Origin: Bradysia coprophila
Lineage: Eukaryota > Arthropoda > Insecta > Diptera > Sciaridae
Direction of reading: 5' to 3'
Length of the DNA: 64,000 nucleotides
Assembly: GCF_014529535.1 (NCBI RefSeq)
Contig: NW_023503584.1
Span: forward strand, 2,874,415-2,938,414
Shown here piece after piece: positions 24,886 to 37,600 of this stretch. The notes beneath the pieces were generated by a model that did no database searches, was not told the origin of the DNA, and worked only from the letters and a program-made list of their open reading frames with translations. Within the stretch, counting starts at the first letter, position 1; the number at the start of each line of letters is the position of its first letter. The position numbers and the translations under genes were made by a program.

Positions 24886-26282
24886 TGTTAAAAAACTCTC
24901 CAACATCAAACCCACAATTTCGAATTACGACCGATGCTCCGAGAGAGCATTGTTACGACGACCCAATTTTCTTAAAGCCAAGTAAATAAATCACCATCCA
25001 AAATGTCATTACCAATTGCACTGATATTTATAAACGAATGTGGTATAGTCCCATTGCGTGAAATTCTAGCCATGAAATTTGCATGACTAAACGAATTCTT
25101 CGAATTCCCATCCGACACAGACGTTTAAATTACAAAAATACTCATTGAAGTTATTTATTTAAAAAATTCGCATTCGAAATTTAACTAAAAATATCAGTTT
25201 GCTGCTTAATTCGCATTATTGTGATAACTAGGTAGGAATTTTATTATAAAACTGTTCGAATAAAACGATTTATGTAAATGACGCCCTTGCCCGAAAAATA
25301 TAAAAATGAGTTTATTACAATTTGTAGTCATATGTTTAGCACAGATGTTGCCTAGTGCCGCAAAGTGTGTTTTTATTACGCATTTTCATTCATTTCACGT
25401 GACTAGTGAGAAAAATATTTTCATTTGTGTCGGAACTTATGCCGACAAAAGAAAATTTGGTGCGGAAGACGCGGGAAAATGGTTGTGGTTTCAGAAAGTT
25501 ATCTTGAAGGAATAAGTCATATTTCAAACGCTGGCTCTTTGTTAGAAATATCATTTTGTGTACGAATTTTAACCAAATTTTGCAAAATCTTTCCAGTGAT
25601 TCACTTTGTTCATCCATAAATGAGGATAGCACTAACAGTCACAAAAAGACTTTTCACAAATAAATTTTTTTCGGTTCATGCATATCTCTCCTCAAATGAC
25701 GATCATAATTCAGTGTTGACGGACCAGATATAATTCGAAAAGTATGCATTTTGGGAAGTTAAATTTATGCTTGATCCCCTCTGTGACACCAACAACAATT
25801 CATTCGAACTTTCCACTAGAAATTGATTGCATTTTACGTAAACTTACAATCCAGCGCACATTTAAAAAAAGTCAATTTTCCTAGTACGTTATGTGAGCTG
25901 GGAGCGTTTCAGGAAAAGGAACTGTGCTCTTTAATAATAATGTCGAAGAGAAAAAAAAACATTTTCCCGCAACTCCATTCTATTTTCACGTGTTGATTCT
26001 GCAACAATAACACCGCACGCACTGTTGGCATTGTTGTGAAAATTAATAGAACATACACAGCGATCTTGTAACTGTTTTTGTTTGTTAGTTACACTTTGCG
26101 CTAATTTTTCATTCGAGATACCAACTAAGATAAGCAATAGAGATGAGAACCAATAGGAAAGATCGACGAAAACAAACCCCGGTCTGACCTTTAACTCAAT
26201 GTAAATCTGTAGGTAAATACTGAAATTAATTGATCTAACAAAAATCCATATGGTATCCAACTGCTTTCTTACACAATTATTT
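24886..26282. other. Non-coding AT-rich DNA
   Basis: No gene supported. An open frame at 25306-25515 begins with a hydrophobic stretch but has no splice context or recognisable domain, so it is not called. Confidence 0.5.
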
Positions 26283-26417
26283 CATTTTTAGCCCCGTACG
26301 AAGTACTGGGGGCTTATAAGATTAATATGCCGTTTGTAACACGTCGAATTGGAAGCAGACAGTAAGGGCAAAGCATTTGGTTATGTTCATAGATGACGAA
26401 TCCGCAATAAAAAAAAT

Positions 26418-26479
26418 GTCCGTCCGTCCGTCCGTCCGTCCGTCCATCCGTCCGTCCGTCCGTCCGTCCGTCCGTCCGT
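26418..26479. repeat. (GTCC)n microsatellite
   Basis: A nearly pure GTCC tetramer run with a single CATCC interruption, at the same position inside the element as the microsatellite at 6813-6896. Confidence 0.95.
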
Positions 26480-26770
26480 GACCCCTCTAGCTTGAGTAAA
26501 TCACAACCTTTTTTCAAAATTCTTTTTTTCCCCGATTGGTATCGACAAAAGTAAGGTCAAGTTCGAAAATGGGCATGGTAGGGTCGGCCCCTCCAGAGCT
26601 AGGGCCCTATAGGTGTTTTTCAGTCTTTCGACGATATCTATCGAAATGCGCACGCAATAGCTGCTTGTGATATATCAAATGAAAGGTATTGACGAGTAGA
26701 ACAAAGTTGCTGAACATTGTTTTTGGGTAAGATGCAACGTGGGCTTGTTGGGAGGGCTCAAAGGTCGTTA

Positions 26771-27830
26771 CTCGGCCCTAAGTGTTTTTTGCACATAAAT
26801 CGAGTAAATCTCATCCGATTTTGCTAGTTTTAGTTTTTTATGGAAGGTAATTGAATACCGAAAAGAACGTGACGAAAAAAGTTTCAAATTAGGGCCCTTG
26901 GACTAAGGCCGCTACTCGGCCCTAAGTGTTTTTTGCACATAAATCGAGTAAATCTCATCCGATTTTGGTAGATTTAGTTTTTTATGGAAGGTAATTGAAC
27001 ACTGAAAAGAACGTGGAGAAAAAAGTTTTCAATTAGGGCCCTTGGACTAAGGCCGCTACTCGGCCCTAAGTGTTTTTTGCACATAAATCGAGTAAATCTC
27101 ATCCGATTTTGCTAGTTTTTGTTTCATTTGAGAGATAATTGAATGCCGAATAGAATGATGCAACGTGGGCTTGTTGGGAGGGCTCAAAGGTCGTTACTCG
27201 GCCCTAAGTATTTTTTGCACATAAATCGAGTAAATCTCATCCGATTTTGCTAGATTTAGTTTTTTATGGAAGGTAATTGAATACTGAAAAGAACGTGGCG
27301 AAAAACGTTTCAAATTTGGGCCCTTGGACTAAGGCCGCTACTCGGCCCTAAGTGTTTTTTGCACATAAATCGAGTAAATCTCATCCGATTTTGCTAGATT
27401 TAGTTTTTTATGGAAGGTAATTGAACACTGAAAAGAACGTGGAGAAAAAAGTTTTCAATTAGGGCCCTTGGACTAAGGCCGCTACTCGGCCCTAAGTGTT
27501 TTTTGCACATAAATCGAGTAAATCTCATCCGATTTTGCTAGTTTTTGTTTCATTTGAGAGATAATTGAATGCCGAATAGAATGATGGCGAAAAAAGTTTC
27601 AAATTTGGGCCCTTGGACTAAGGCCGCTACTCGGCCCTAAGTGTTTTTTGCACATAAATCGAGTAAATCTCATCCGATTTTGCTAGTTTTTGTTTCATTT
27701 GAGAGATAATTGAATGCCGAATAGAATGATGGCAAAAAAAGTGTCAAATTTGGGCCCTTGCACTAAGGCCGCTACTCGGCCCTGAGTGCTCTTTGCACAT
27801 AAATCGAGTAAATCTCAACCGATTTTACTA
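26771..27830. repeat. ~144-bp tandem satellite array with higher-order structure
   Basis: CTCGGCCCT recurs at 26771, 26915, 27059, 27197, 27341, 27485, 27630 and 27775. All spacings are 144-145 bp except one of 138 bp. The variant segment GATGCAACGTGGGCTTGTTG occurs before the first and before the fourth unit, so a three-unit block has been duplicated. The core AAATCGAGTAAATCTCATCC matches the equivalent core in the 7.2-8.2-kb array. Confidence 0.95.
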
Positions 27831-28165
27831 TTTTTTGTTTCATTTGAGAGGTAATTGAATACCCAATGGAAAGTTGGAACAAATTTTGGGTTTCTAAAAT
27901 AATGTCGTAAATTGTTGGTTTTATTTGAAAGGTACTTCGTACGGGCTTTCGTAATTGCGCTATGCGCAATTTTAAAAATGAACAGTTTCAGTAAATTTGA
28001 CAATGCCCAACTTGACTTACATTTTGGTAACAGACGCATTAGAGGGTTGTAGACGTATTAGGGTTCCGGGCTTATTAGGGCTACGGACGTATAATGGTTG
28101 CGGACGAAATAGGATTACGGGTTGTACGGGGCTAAGTCGCAGCAAACGCTCCGACTGTTCTGATG

Positions 28166-29779
28166 CCTTGTTTAATTTTAATTTAATAAAAATTTACGAT
28201 CCTGAAAATAAAATCGATAGTCAATGTCACAGCCATAAAAAAAAACAAGAACGTAATCACACAGAAGCGATAATTCCAGCATTCCTGAAAAATTCTTTCC
28301 CCAGAAGAAGAAAATCTATGACGACTTGTGGCGTACCCATGTAAATATTTTTAAACAAACAAATGGAATCTATATACTAAGCTGATGTTTTATCAGCGCA
28401 AAAAAGACACATGTATTATGACTGCGACTTAGCTTGTACATATTTTTGGAATTTATTGTTCTAATAAAAAAACGTTTTTTTTTTGCTCTCACTCGATATA
28501 AATTACAATGCGATTAAAATAAAATTCCGAAGTTAAATCTCACATTGAATGGATTTTTGTTTCTTATTTTCGGTACACGAACATGTGTTTATTTGCCATT
28601 TAAATGTACGTAGTCAATTAACATGAATTTTAAAAATCATCAACGGAAAAAATATTACTTTAAAGGAGAGAACGGAGGATACTAAAACCAAAACAAACAT
28701 TAAAATTTCACTTGTATATACGAGTGTACGAAAGCAAAACAACTTGTTACTCGTCGATATTATTCACATGTCTATGAATCTAATTAGCGCTAAGTGAGTG
28801 TTATACCACTGTTAAGTTAGTGCGGTTATACATTCATAGCATTGACATTCACTAAAATTCAATTTTAAAAATAATTTTCTGCGCTTATGACCTAATGTGC
28901 ATCATGTGTACCATGTATTTACTTATGTTATAACGATATTATACTTAGCTGACTGACATTATTTTTTTCTCATTTTTCATTTTTTTTTTTGGCAAGAATC
29001 AACTTAACACCAAATTTGTTTAAATTAGCAAAGCAAACGTCTGTGTTAAGCCAATTGGACATGACAGCTAAATATCTTAGAGATGTTCTTTTTTTTCTTC
29101 GAGAGTCTTTTGTAAAATGACGATGTTCGCTTTTTTTTGGGAATACATGAGATCATCAATGTTTAGACAAACGTACTTTTTTATCTGATGAGAGCACATA
29201 AAAGATAAATTTGTATTTATAACTTTGTTTGGTTGTTGTACATTATGTTGTTGTCGTTACACATACCTGAAGTTAAAAGGGTAACGAGATTTTTTGGCTC
29301 GCTTCTGCAGATGTGGTAGGATAGACGGTTTATGCAACGACACAGATGTTCGGTTGAAATATTTCTACGATGTAGACGAATGTTTTGAATTTTCTATTTT
29401 ATTTCGATAAAAGTGAAAGTTTAATTAGTTGAATCAACTTAACAAACAAATGGTAGTCCTACCAACATTATTACTACAAATTACTACTTATAATGTATGA
29501 ATACTTGTGCGATCATCTAACTGTTGAGACAGATACATTGATACACTATCGATTAGTTTGTTGTATATTATAGTCCATTGCGAACAAATTGGTTGCACTA
29601 ACATCTTGAAACAGTGTAAGAATGAAAGGTAATATACACTATCATAATCTAGTACTTCATTTAACATATTTATTACTAGGTTAGGTGCTTTGGTTATGTC
29701 GTTCAAAAATCATAGCATTAAAGATTATTAGTTTTCACTCACGGATCATTCATAAATCAACCTCCATGTCTGAAAATAC
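28166..29779. other. Non-coding AT-rich DNA
   Basis: Nothing beyond AT-rich sequence and short homopolymers was recognised. Confidence 0.55.
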
Positions 29780-30082
29780 CTCCAGGGAAGTCTTTGTTTA
29801 AGCTTGTCTGAGGGATCATTCATAAATTATGTAACGCTTTTTCAGCGCTGTCGTGAAAATTAAATCCTAAATAACTCGAGGAATATCTTCTCTGTCAAGT
29901 TAAAGCAATGCTCTATCCTCCCATTTACATGGATAAATTGGAGGGTCGCATATAGCTTTAACTCTGCAGGCGTCGTATTTCTCTAGTTGTTTAAGATTCA
30001 ATTTTGATGACAACACTGAAAAAGCGTTACGTAATTTATGAATGATCCCTCGGACAAGTTTAAACAAAGACCTTCCTGGAGA
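29780..30082. mobile_element. Foldback element, ~300 bp
   Basis: Long imperfect arms. CTCCAGGGAAGTCTTTGTTT at the left is mirrored by AAACAAAGACCTTCCTGGAG at the right. The homology continues through GAGGGATCATTCATAAATTA and TAACGCTTTTTCAG to a central region. It is non-coding. A partial additional GGATCATTCATAAAT copy lies just outside at about 29744. Confidence 0.85.
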
Positions 30083-31259
30083 GTTATCTGGTAATTGGTA
30101 AGGGTTAATTCACAAAGTACGCACGCTCGTTAAAGGAAAGGTCAGAAGAAAGCGTTCATTTTGCTTGGGGTCTAAAATTCGGTATTTTTCTATGCGATTT
30201 TTTGGAGAAGCTACAAATTCAATAATTAAACATGAATACGCTTGCCATTACTAAAGGTTAAACAAAACTTCTGAAATGAATGATTGCATTTCAATTTTAA
30301 CTCCATATTTTCAACGAATTAATTTAATTTCGATATTTTTACCATTCAACTGAGCATACGGAAATTTTCAGATGAAATCACACTGTCTCAAGCATCTCAG
30401 CATATTTGGCCAAAATCACTGTGTACTATTTACACAAATGTATTATCTCATCCGTCCACAGCAACTTTAAATTTGTTGATGGATTTTTTTTTTCTTCATC
30501 TCATTTGCAAGGCTAACACAAAATTAATTTAAATTAAATAACGAGATAAATCTTAATGAAATGACAGTTTCTCTAGTTCATTGTCACAACTAAATAATTT
30601 AAATATTTAATTGTGTTAAATATATATATCTTCATCTCTACACACATCATAAATGATATGTATGTTGTACCGGTTTGTACGGTTGTATAGTTATATGTAT
30701 GATTTTTGGATAACAAATCATATAGGTTTAGCCAATCATAATATTATTGTGAAAACAAAAAGAAACAAGCAAAGCATTTGTCAATGTTATTCTTACTCTA
30801 ATCCTCTTCCTTCTGTTTTCAGTAAAATTCTCAAATTTATATCCCGAAACGACTAATTTGTTTATATTTAAGTTCTAATTAACCGTTTCGTTAAAAACCT
30901 TTTAAATTAAAATTAATTTGTCGATGAATATAAATATTTAGACAGCACGATAAAATACATAATATTATGTTGGACCCCATACCACAGTGTGTCGTGTAAT
31001 ATTATAGTGTATGCTGTGTAGATTTGCTGATATTTTCGATTTTGTCGAATGTTATTGTAATGACGATATCAAATTATAAAGTTTGTGTACCAAACAATGG
31101 AATTGAAATAGTCAGAAAATTAATGTTTGTCGATGGCAAGACGATTATAATTGAATAGCGAAACTGTTACAGTTTCGAATGGGAAACATTTTATTTTTCT
31201 GTGTTGTAACTTGAGCTTTTAATTTTTTCATATAAAAATACTTCACAAAAAGACTTGGA
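30083..31259. other. Non-coding AT-rich DNA
   Basis: No gene, RNA or repeat could be supported. Confidence 0.55.
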
Positions 31260-31337
31260 CGATTGATTTTATGCAATTTCGCGAGTTGAAGCCAGAACGA
31301 AGTGGGAGCTACCAGCGAAAATGCATGAAATCAATCG
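31260..31337. repeat. Short foldback related to 47112-47191
   Basis: CGATTGATTTTATGCAATTT at the left pairs with AAATGCATGAAATCAATCG at the right across a ~32-bp loop. The arm sequence matches the perfect hairpin at 47112-47191. Confidence 0.75.
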
Positions 31338-31886
31338 CACAAGACAGGTACGTATGTAATTTTTAATGAAAAAGGACGAAAGCTAGAGAAAAAAATCCAA
31401 AATTAACCTCTTTTTCGTCCCCGAAGCATTAAAAATCTATTACTTCATTTGAGTAAAACTATCTCCTATTGTGTTTCATACAAGGGTAGATCAAAATATA
31501 TCTTCTAGTATATGAGAGAAACGTTTATTTAGTCTACTTTATTCACCTTTAATGCAAAGTGGAAGGTATAGTTGTTTGCATGTATTAGTATTTCATTGAT
31601 GGTGCTTATACCATCTCATTGTCTTGTTCATTAAGATCAACTTACCGCTTTGCAATTAACATCTATTACTTCATTCGTTTTATCATTACATTTATCGTGG
31701 CTTTATCGTCTCTATAAGGTTGAATAGTTTCATTCATCGAGGTGGAGAAGTGAACCAACACAGTCAGGACAGGACATATGTCTAAGAAATTCTATTGTTT
31801 GTGAACTTTAAAATCTTTAAGTAAAAATTCAAAAAGTCATTCTCTGGTTCCATATGCTAAAAAGAAAATCTCACGAGTGGAACATT

Positions 31887-31904
31887 TGTTGTTGTTGTTG
31901 TTGT
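31887..31904. repeat. (GTT)n microsatellite
   Basis: Six GTT units in a row. The same region (31436-31674) carries two copies of the dispersed 13-mer TCTATTACTTCAT. Confidence 0.85.
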
Positions 31905-32563
31905 AGAATTCCTGTTCGGTCTCATTTTTATCACAAAGAACATGTTTAGCCTCATTATCTCAATGTAATTGTTTCGCAATTGAAGTAGGTAGAGATGCTC
32001 CAAATACACACAATGCACCATTCAGTTTTACTGATTTTAAATGTACACGACTTAGTGGATGATAAAATCACAACTGCTAATGTAACGGCTATAATGAGCC
32101 ATAGAAAACTTTGTCTATAATACTTTGGATCAGATGGAAGATAAACAAATGCCTCCTGGACAATCATCGGTATTGAATTGGTATGAAAAATATAATTTTA
32201 TTATGAAGACAAGACGAACGAAATCAAGAAACGGGTTAGCATTTGATAAATTACTGTAGAAAATCGTATACCTCTTTACATTACAAAAGTATCTAATTAC
32301 CGTTTCAAAGTGGATCTGTTTCAGAATTTATGTATAAAATTTCAGTTAAAATTTCTGCTTTCGAAGTATAGAGAGTTTCGATCTAAAATATTATGTTAAC
32401 CACAACAAAAATATGGTCATAAACCAATATTGTGCATCACGTAGAAATGTGGCTAGTCTATCCAGCGCCTGGTATCTTTATAGGTAAATGCTTGATGTTT
32501 TGATGACTCCCAGGCAACAAGAATCTCAACAGAATGAAGAACAGAACATTTGGTTGAAGGATT

Positions 32564-32774
32564 ACAGTCAGAGGCAAGTGAAATTTCAGCATCAACTGTT
32601 TTTCACCTGATCCATATATACAATCAAAACTTTATACGGTTGAAATTGCTACACGAACTTGTGTGACAGTGGTAAAACCTTATAAAGACGTATAAACAGT
32701 TTTGATTGTTTCTGTAGATAAGCTTAAAAACCGCGACAGCAAATTCTTGCTGAAATTTCACTGCCTCTAACTGT
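32564..32774. mobile_element. TA-flanked MITE, copy D
   Basis: TA sits outside both tips: TA then CAGTCAGAGGCAAGTGAAAT at the left, and ATTTCACTGCCTCTAACTG then TA at the right. Inner inverted blocks contain AATCAAAACTTTATACGG and GTATAAACAGTTTTGATT. This is the best-preserved copy of the family. Confidence 0.85.
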
Positions 32775-34319
32775 ATCTATTGAACTGACTTCAGAATCGG
32801 TTTAGTTATTTACATTTTTAACGAAGAAAACTTAGAAGAGGTGAATTCCGAAGACAATATATGAATATTTGGTTTACTGAAACTGAACCTAAATGCACAA
32901 CTGATTCCCTACGACCCACGTATCCTATGAAATTTTAACATCAACTTGAATACAATTAACGGGGATAAATCACAATCTCTTATAATATGAAGCATCCTAA
33001 ATTGTTGCAATTTCGATGGTTTTATTGTTACGCTGTGTACATACTTTTGAATGGAATGTTCTCACCTTTAACACAATAATAGTAGATAACCAGAATAGAT
33101 AAGAGATTTTCATTTTGATTTGTTTACAATCGTAATTTTATAAACAAATTCTTTACATGTTTGTACGTTTTATGAGCTTCACGAACGAAAACTTGTAAGA
33201 CGGTTTTTCTCGTTATAATTGAGAAGATTATCGAATGAGTGAAATGTGTTTTGCGGCGATAAAACAACTTCCTGATCGTATAGTAAGTCATCATGTAAAA
33301 TCATCCCTATTTGCGGTTTTGGTGTTCGACAGAGGTCACTTTGCTGTGCCTAAAATGAATGGAGGATTTCGGTTTTAGAGATCTTATTCAATTCTTTTGA
33401 TGTTTACATGGCAGAAATTAATTTTCATCTACTAGCGCGAAAATCAGATACATAAAGCAGACTTGATGTGTCTGTTTTCCAGGGAGATAAAGTGGTTTTT
33501 CCTACTAGAGCGAAATATAAAATATAGTATGTAACTGCTACAAAATAGTTATTTTGGCACGTGGGATTATAGCCCTTGTTGTCGGCTCGGGTTATAAACT
33601 TTCTTTCGACTGTCCAAAATAGAAATTTGGAAGCGGGTGCATAATGTACTCTTAACTATCTTCACTACAAATAACAACACACAAAATAATTCATCTGTTA
33701 TCAATAACGACGACAAAACCAATGACAAGCTAAATGCATGTTAAAAAAATTGAAGTACAAGATTTGAAATCAACCGATTAAAAATACTTTGATCGATGGA
33801 AGTAATAGATCTCTTCTATTTCTGAAACTGATGATAGTCTAAATGCATGTCTAAATTGTCAAGATTTGTGTTTCACCCGCCTTCGTAAGTGTCTTAACCT
33901 GTTCTTTCAGAACCTTGTCATAGTCAACCTCACAAAAGCGGAACATTATTTATAGATTCCTGACAAACGCATGCAGCAACAAATTTTAGAATTTTTTCTC
34001 TAATAAATCAATGCTTTTATTTTCCGTGACTGCAAACTCGCGGTTACTAAAACTGTTTAATTCGCTTTTCCGTTAGAATTTTCATGTTCTCAAAAATTAA
34101 TTACAAAAACTACCCCTCTTTGCGAAGTTGGGTGTGTTCAGTTCGCACACAAAATATTGGAATTCGATCGCACAGCTATTAAAATTTTAATCTATAGACC
34201 CGATAATAATACTAGTAATATGATTTCTGTCTGTAACAGGTAAGATTATAGTCAATAACAACTGAATTCGTTCATGTATTTTGACAGTTGATGATATTTG
34301 CTTTTCAAATTTTCTTTAC
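32775..34319. other. Non-coding AT-rich DNA
   Basis: No gene supported. The segment 33650-33850 carries the reverse complement of the dispersed motif (GAAGTAATAGATC near 33800) with a TCTGTTATCAATAACGACGA block. Confidence 0.5.
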
Positions 34320-34485
34320 ATTGGATGCTGTGAAAGTAATTCATTACATGAGCTTTTGAGCATCAAGGCGAGGTATACAACTATACTTGTCGAGAAACAG
34401 TTAGCGAACTAAGTTGCCTAAAAATACACGAGGGAGTTTCCGTGTATCACAAAGTTATTTCCGAAGTAATAAAGTACGCAGCAGA
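34320..34485. mobile_element. MITE-like element, sibling at 62222-62415
   Basis: It begins TTGGATGCTGTGAAAGTAAT and ends GTAATAAAGTACGCAGCAG, imperfect inverted ends of the form CTGCG...ATTAC. The first ~29 bases are almost identical to those at 62222-62415, and the right end also matches. The interior is partly shared. Confidence 0.65.
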
Positions 34486-37400
34486 ATCCAAGTTGATTTC
34501 CACATAGTCCACGTGCAGTGGATAATTTTCGCAGGGGGCTAATTGCAATGTAATAGCCAACTTTTGCATGGGGCAAGTAGTAAAATCCCTTACGCGTAAA
34601 AGATACATTTCTCAAAAATTGGTGAGGGTTGCCGCGTAAAACGTAAAAACTAAATTGATTTTCGGAAAAATGATCAGGGGACTCAGGCGACTATGGAACA
34701 ATGTGTGATTTTTGAATCAAAATTCAAATTAAAAAATCGACTCACTCTGTAAGAAGCTGACTAGCTGACACTGACGTTTAAGTTCTTCATCGCGTTATGC
34801 ACTCTGCTTAAAAATCACGCCAATAAACATCCCTCGCCAATATCTAAACGGACGGGTAAATTTTGTCTCCGTATTATGATGCGAAGGGTAAGTTCTCTAT
34901 TAGTTATATTATCTTGACAATGTCCGAGTATTTTCAGCATCTGCTGTTCAGGTTCTACTTCAAGCGATTCATTTCAATTTCTACTCTTTATTAGATTCAT
35001 CAAAGTCAAGCGTTCACTTTGTAGGTTCATTATTATGCCACTTTGAATTAAGTTTTAAGTATGCGGAAAAGTGATAATTAATTCATAATTCGATATAAAT
35101 AACATTTTATGGTCATATTTAGGCACATCAATTTACAAGCCATTTATTTTCTTCATCACCATTATAATTAAAGAGGTATCATAGACGAAGAAAACCTTGC
35201 CGAAAATATCTAACTGAAATATACTTAACATGTTAAACTTAATAACCATTTCATTTTCGATTATTTATGTTATAATTTAAAATAGCTCAACAAATTGAAA
35301 ATAAAATAATAAAAAACAAAATATTTTGAGTGTTTATCCAACTGTGACGTCAGTTTTTGTTGTTTTTTTTTTTCATAAGTAAAATAACATTTCTCATTTC
35401 AATATTTTCATTAATAAATTTGGAGGTGGTAGAACAAATTGTTCAATAAAACACCTGGTTGGCAAAATGAAGAGAATTTTGTTTTTTGGTTTCTGCATAA
35501 ATGAACAAGAACCTTTTTTCCATCTCAAAACTGATGGGTACTTAAATAAATGAACAAGTAGGTGGTTTGTTCAAGCATATGACAGCGGCGCCAATATTTA
35601 AAATAAAATAAAAAATGTTAAAAATTGTTCTTATTATTCGATGATGTGTTTCATAAAAATGAATTCAATTTTAACATAAAATCAGTCAATGACCTAACCC
35701 AAAGTTTAAAAATATTTTTACCTAGTCAAAACACGTCATCTTTATCTATACACGAATGTTGTCTGTTTACAAACAAAGCAAAAAAAAATGCTTAAAAGTA
35801 CAAAAACATTTCGAGTTTCTCTCCTAGCACACACGGTCCGTTATAAAGTTGTGCTTATAATTTTAAAAATAAAAAAAATCAATTTGCACAGCAAAAAAAT
35901 TGCAAAATCAAGTCACACACGTCGCATTTGGATATGGTTAAATGATTGCTGAAAGGGATATACATTAACACACATCGATTTTTGATTTAATTATTTTCAG
36001 ACCCGAAAAAAAACGTTGGTCTAGTGGCCAAAAATTAGTTAAACCAGCATCTCGACTCGACAATATTATAATATTGTATAATTCAAAAATGTTTTAGAAT
36101 TGTGTTTACTCTGAGTGTTGGAGAATCAGGCGCCAATTCGTTGTATACCTCGGGTGTTAAATAAACGCTCAATGTAAATTAATTTGTTTTTTATAATAAT
36201 ATTATCAAAAGCATTTCTCAGCAACGTTTCCAGTATATAAACTTGTCGTAAATAGGAACACTGCGAATATATATCTACCTCCTCTCATTGAGCTAAAAGA
36301 AAATAACGAAACTGTTAATATAATATTCGGTTGGTTTGTTTGGTGAATAGCAAAGAGCTCGGAAAGAAAAATATTTTTATTTTACTTTGAGTATGAGAGA
36401 ACAATATGTGTATGAATCGAATCGAAATGTTATCGGTATGAGTAACCAATATTATTATTTGCACAAGAAAAAACGAAGAAAAACAGCAAAAAATTTCAAT
36501 ATTTTTATGAATGAAATGACATCATCGCAATTAGACTACCACAAGGACTTAATTTTGGCTTTTTTAGCTTAATTTTTCTTAGATATATTTATAGCAAAAG
36601 TATGCATTTTTGATGTCCGCCGATTCGCAAAAATTGAGATTAGTGAAAGGCTTAAAATTAAAAGATAAGAAGAAAGCAATTTGGTAATTTAAGTAGGTAA
36701 GCTGTGTGTTAACAACCAGGAATGTTGTGTATATCCATCATCCGAAAAATGCACATAATTGATACTCTCCATTCTCGGTTTGAGCATTCTCTTTAAGCCG
36801 ACGTTTTTACGTTTTGGCCGGTTTGTACATCGTTAGAAATCTCGTTGGTTCTAAATGCCAAATCTAATAGTATCAAATATAAGAAACATTAGTGTATGTG
36901 GATATGGTATTGTGGAATCTGTTGAAATAGAGGAAACGTAGTCACAGATGTAGTTATCCTTTAGAGTTAGAAGCAGACATCAAAGTTACAGATTTTCGTG
37001 AATATTATTGACAAAGTATTTTCCGAAAGAAAATCTTTCAAGGACCTTTAAAAGGAAGAGCCTCTAAGAATTTTCGATGATTTTCTGAGTAGGATATACG
37101 ATTTTATGACGGTTTTGTTTATCGTTCTTGCTTAATTTTCGAGGGTTTTTGTATTAAATTTTTCAGATTCTCTTGGATTTGAAAGGATTTTTTTTAGTTT
37201 TCAAAGGATTTTCAGATATTTCTTTCGAATTTCTAGTTTTCATTGTCAGAGGATTATCTATAGTTTAATCACTATCGCAGTCATCCCTTAAAGTCTGGGA
37301 TGAGAGATATTTGTGTTACCAGTAACTTTCTTTTCTCGATACTGATACAATATGCCTTGATGGTCTCAGCGTCGCGTCGGTCTCAGTTAATAATGTTGCA

Positions 37401-37600
37401 ATAAACGCTTAAGTTAATTTATCTCATATTTACTTCTTCATCATAAACTTCTTTCGTTCAGATAAACAGTCACATTAATCTGAAGTAGTACATGTCTAAA
37501 ACCATCCACATACGATAATATAAGGATATCAGATCTATTACTTCATCCGATGTAAACATGTTGTGTTGTATTTAAGGTCTCATCAGGCATAACTTAAAGT
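34486..37600. other. Non-coding AT-rich DNA
   Basis: No gene supported. One copy of the dispersed 13-mer TCTATTACTTCAT is at 37534-37546. Confidence 0.5.

Larger units (their letters stand above)
26283..28165 (+). mobile_element. TIR element carrying satellite array, second copy (right end missing)
   Basis: The left tip CATTTTTAGCCCCGTACGAA is identical to that at 6674. The same order follows: leader, microsatellite (26418-26479), CAAGTTCGAAAATGGGC block, ~144-bp tandem array (26771 to about 27830), CGTACGGGCTTTCGTAATTG block, and a tail ending GCTCCGACTGTTCTGATG. The last ~140 bp and the right TIR present in the first copy are missing, so it is 3'-truncated. The array sequence differs from the first copy, meaning each element has homogenised its own units. 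Confidence 0.85.

Noticed and set aside
26314-28344. Open frames at either end of the second satellite element
   Set aside because: They cover repeat sequence and the element tail. No homologous frame is kept in the first copy.
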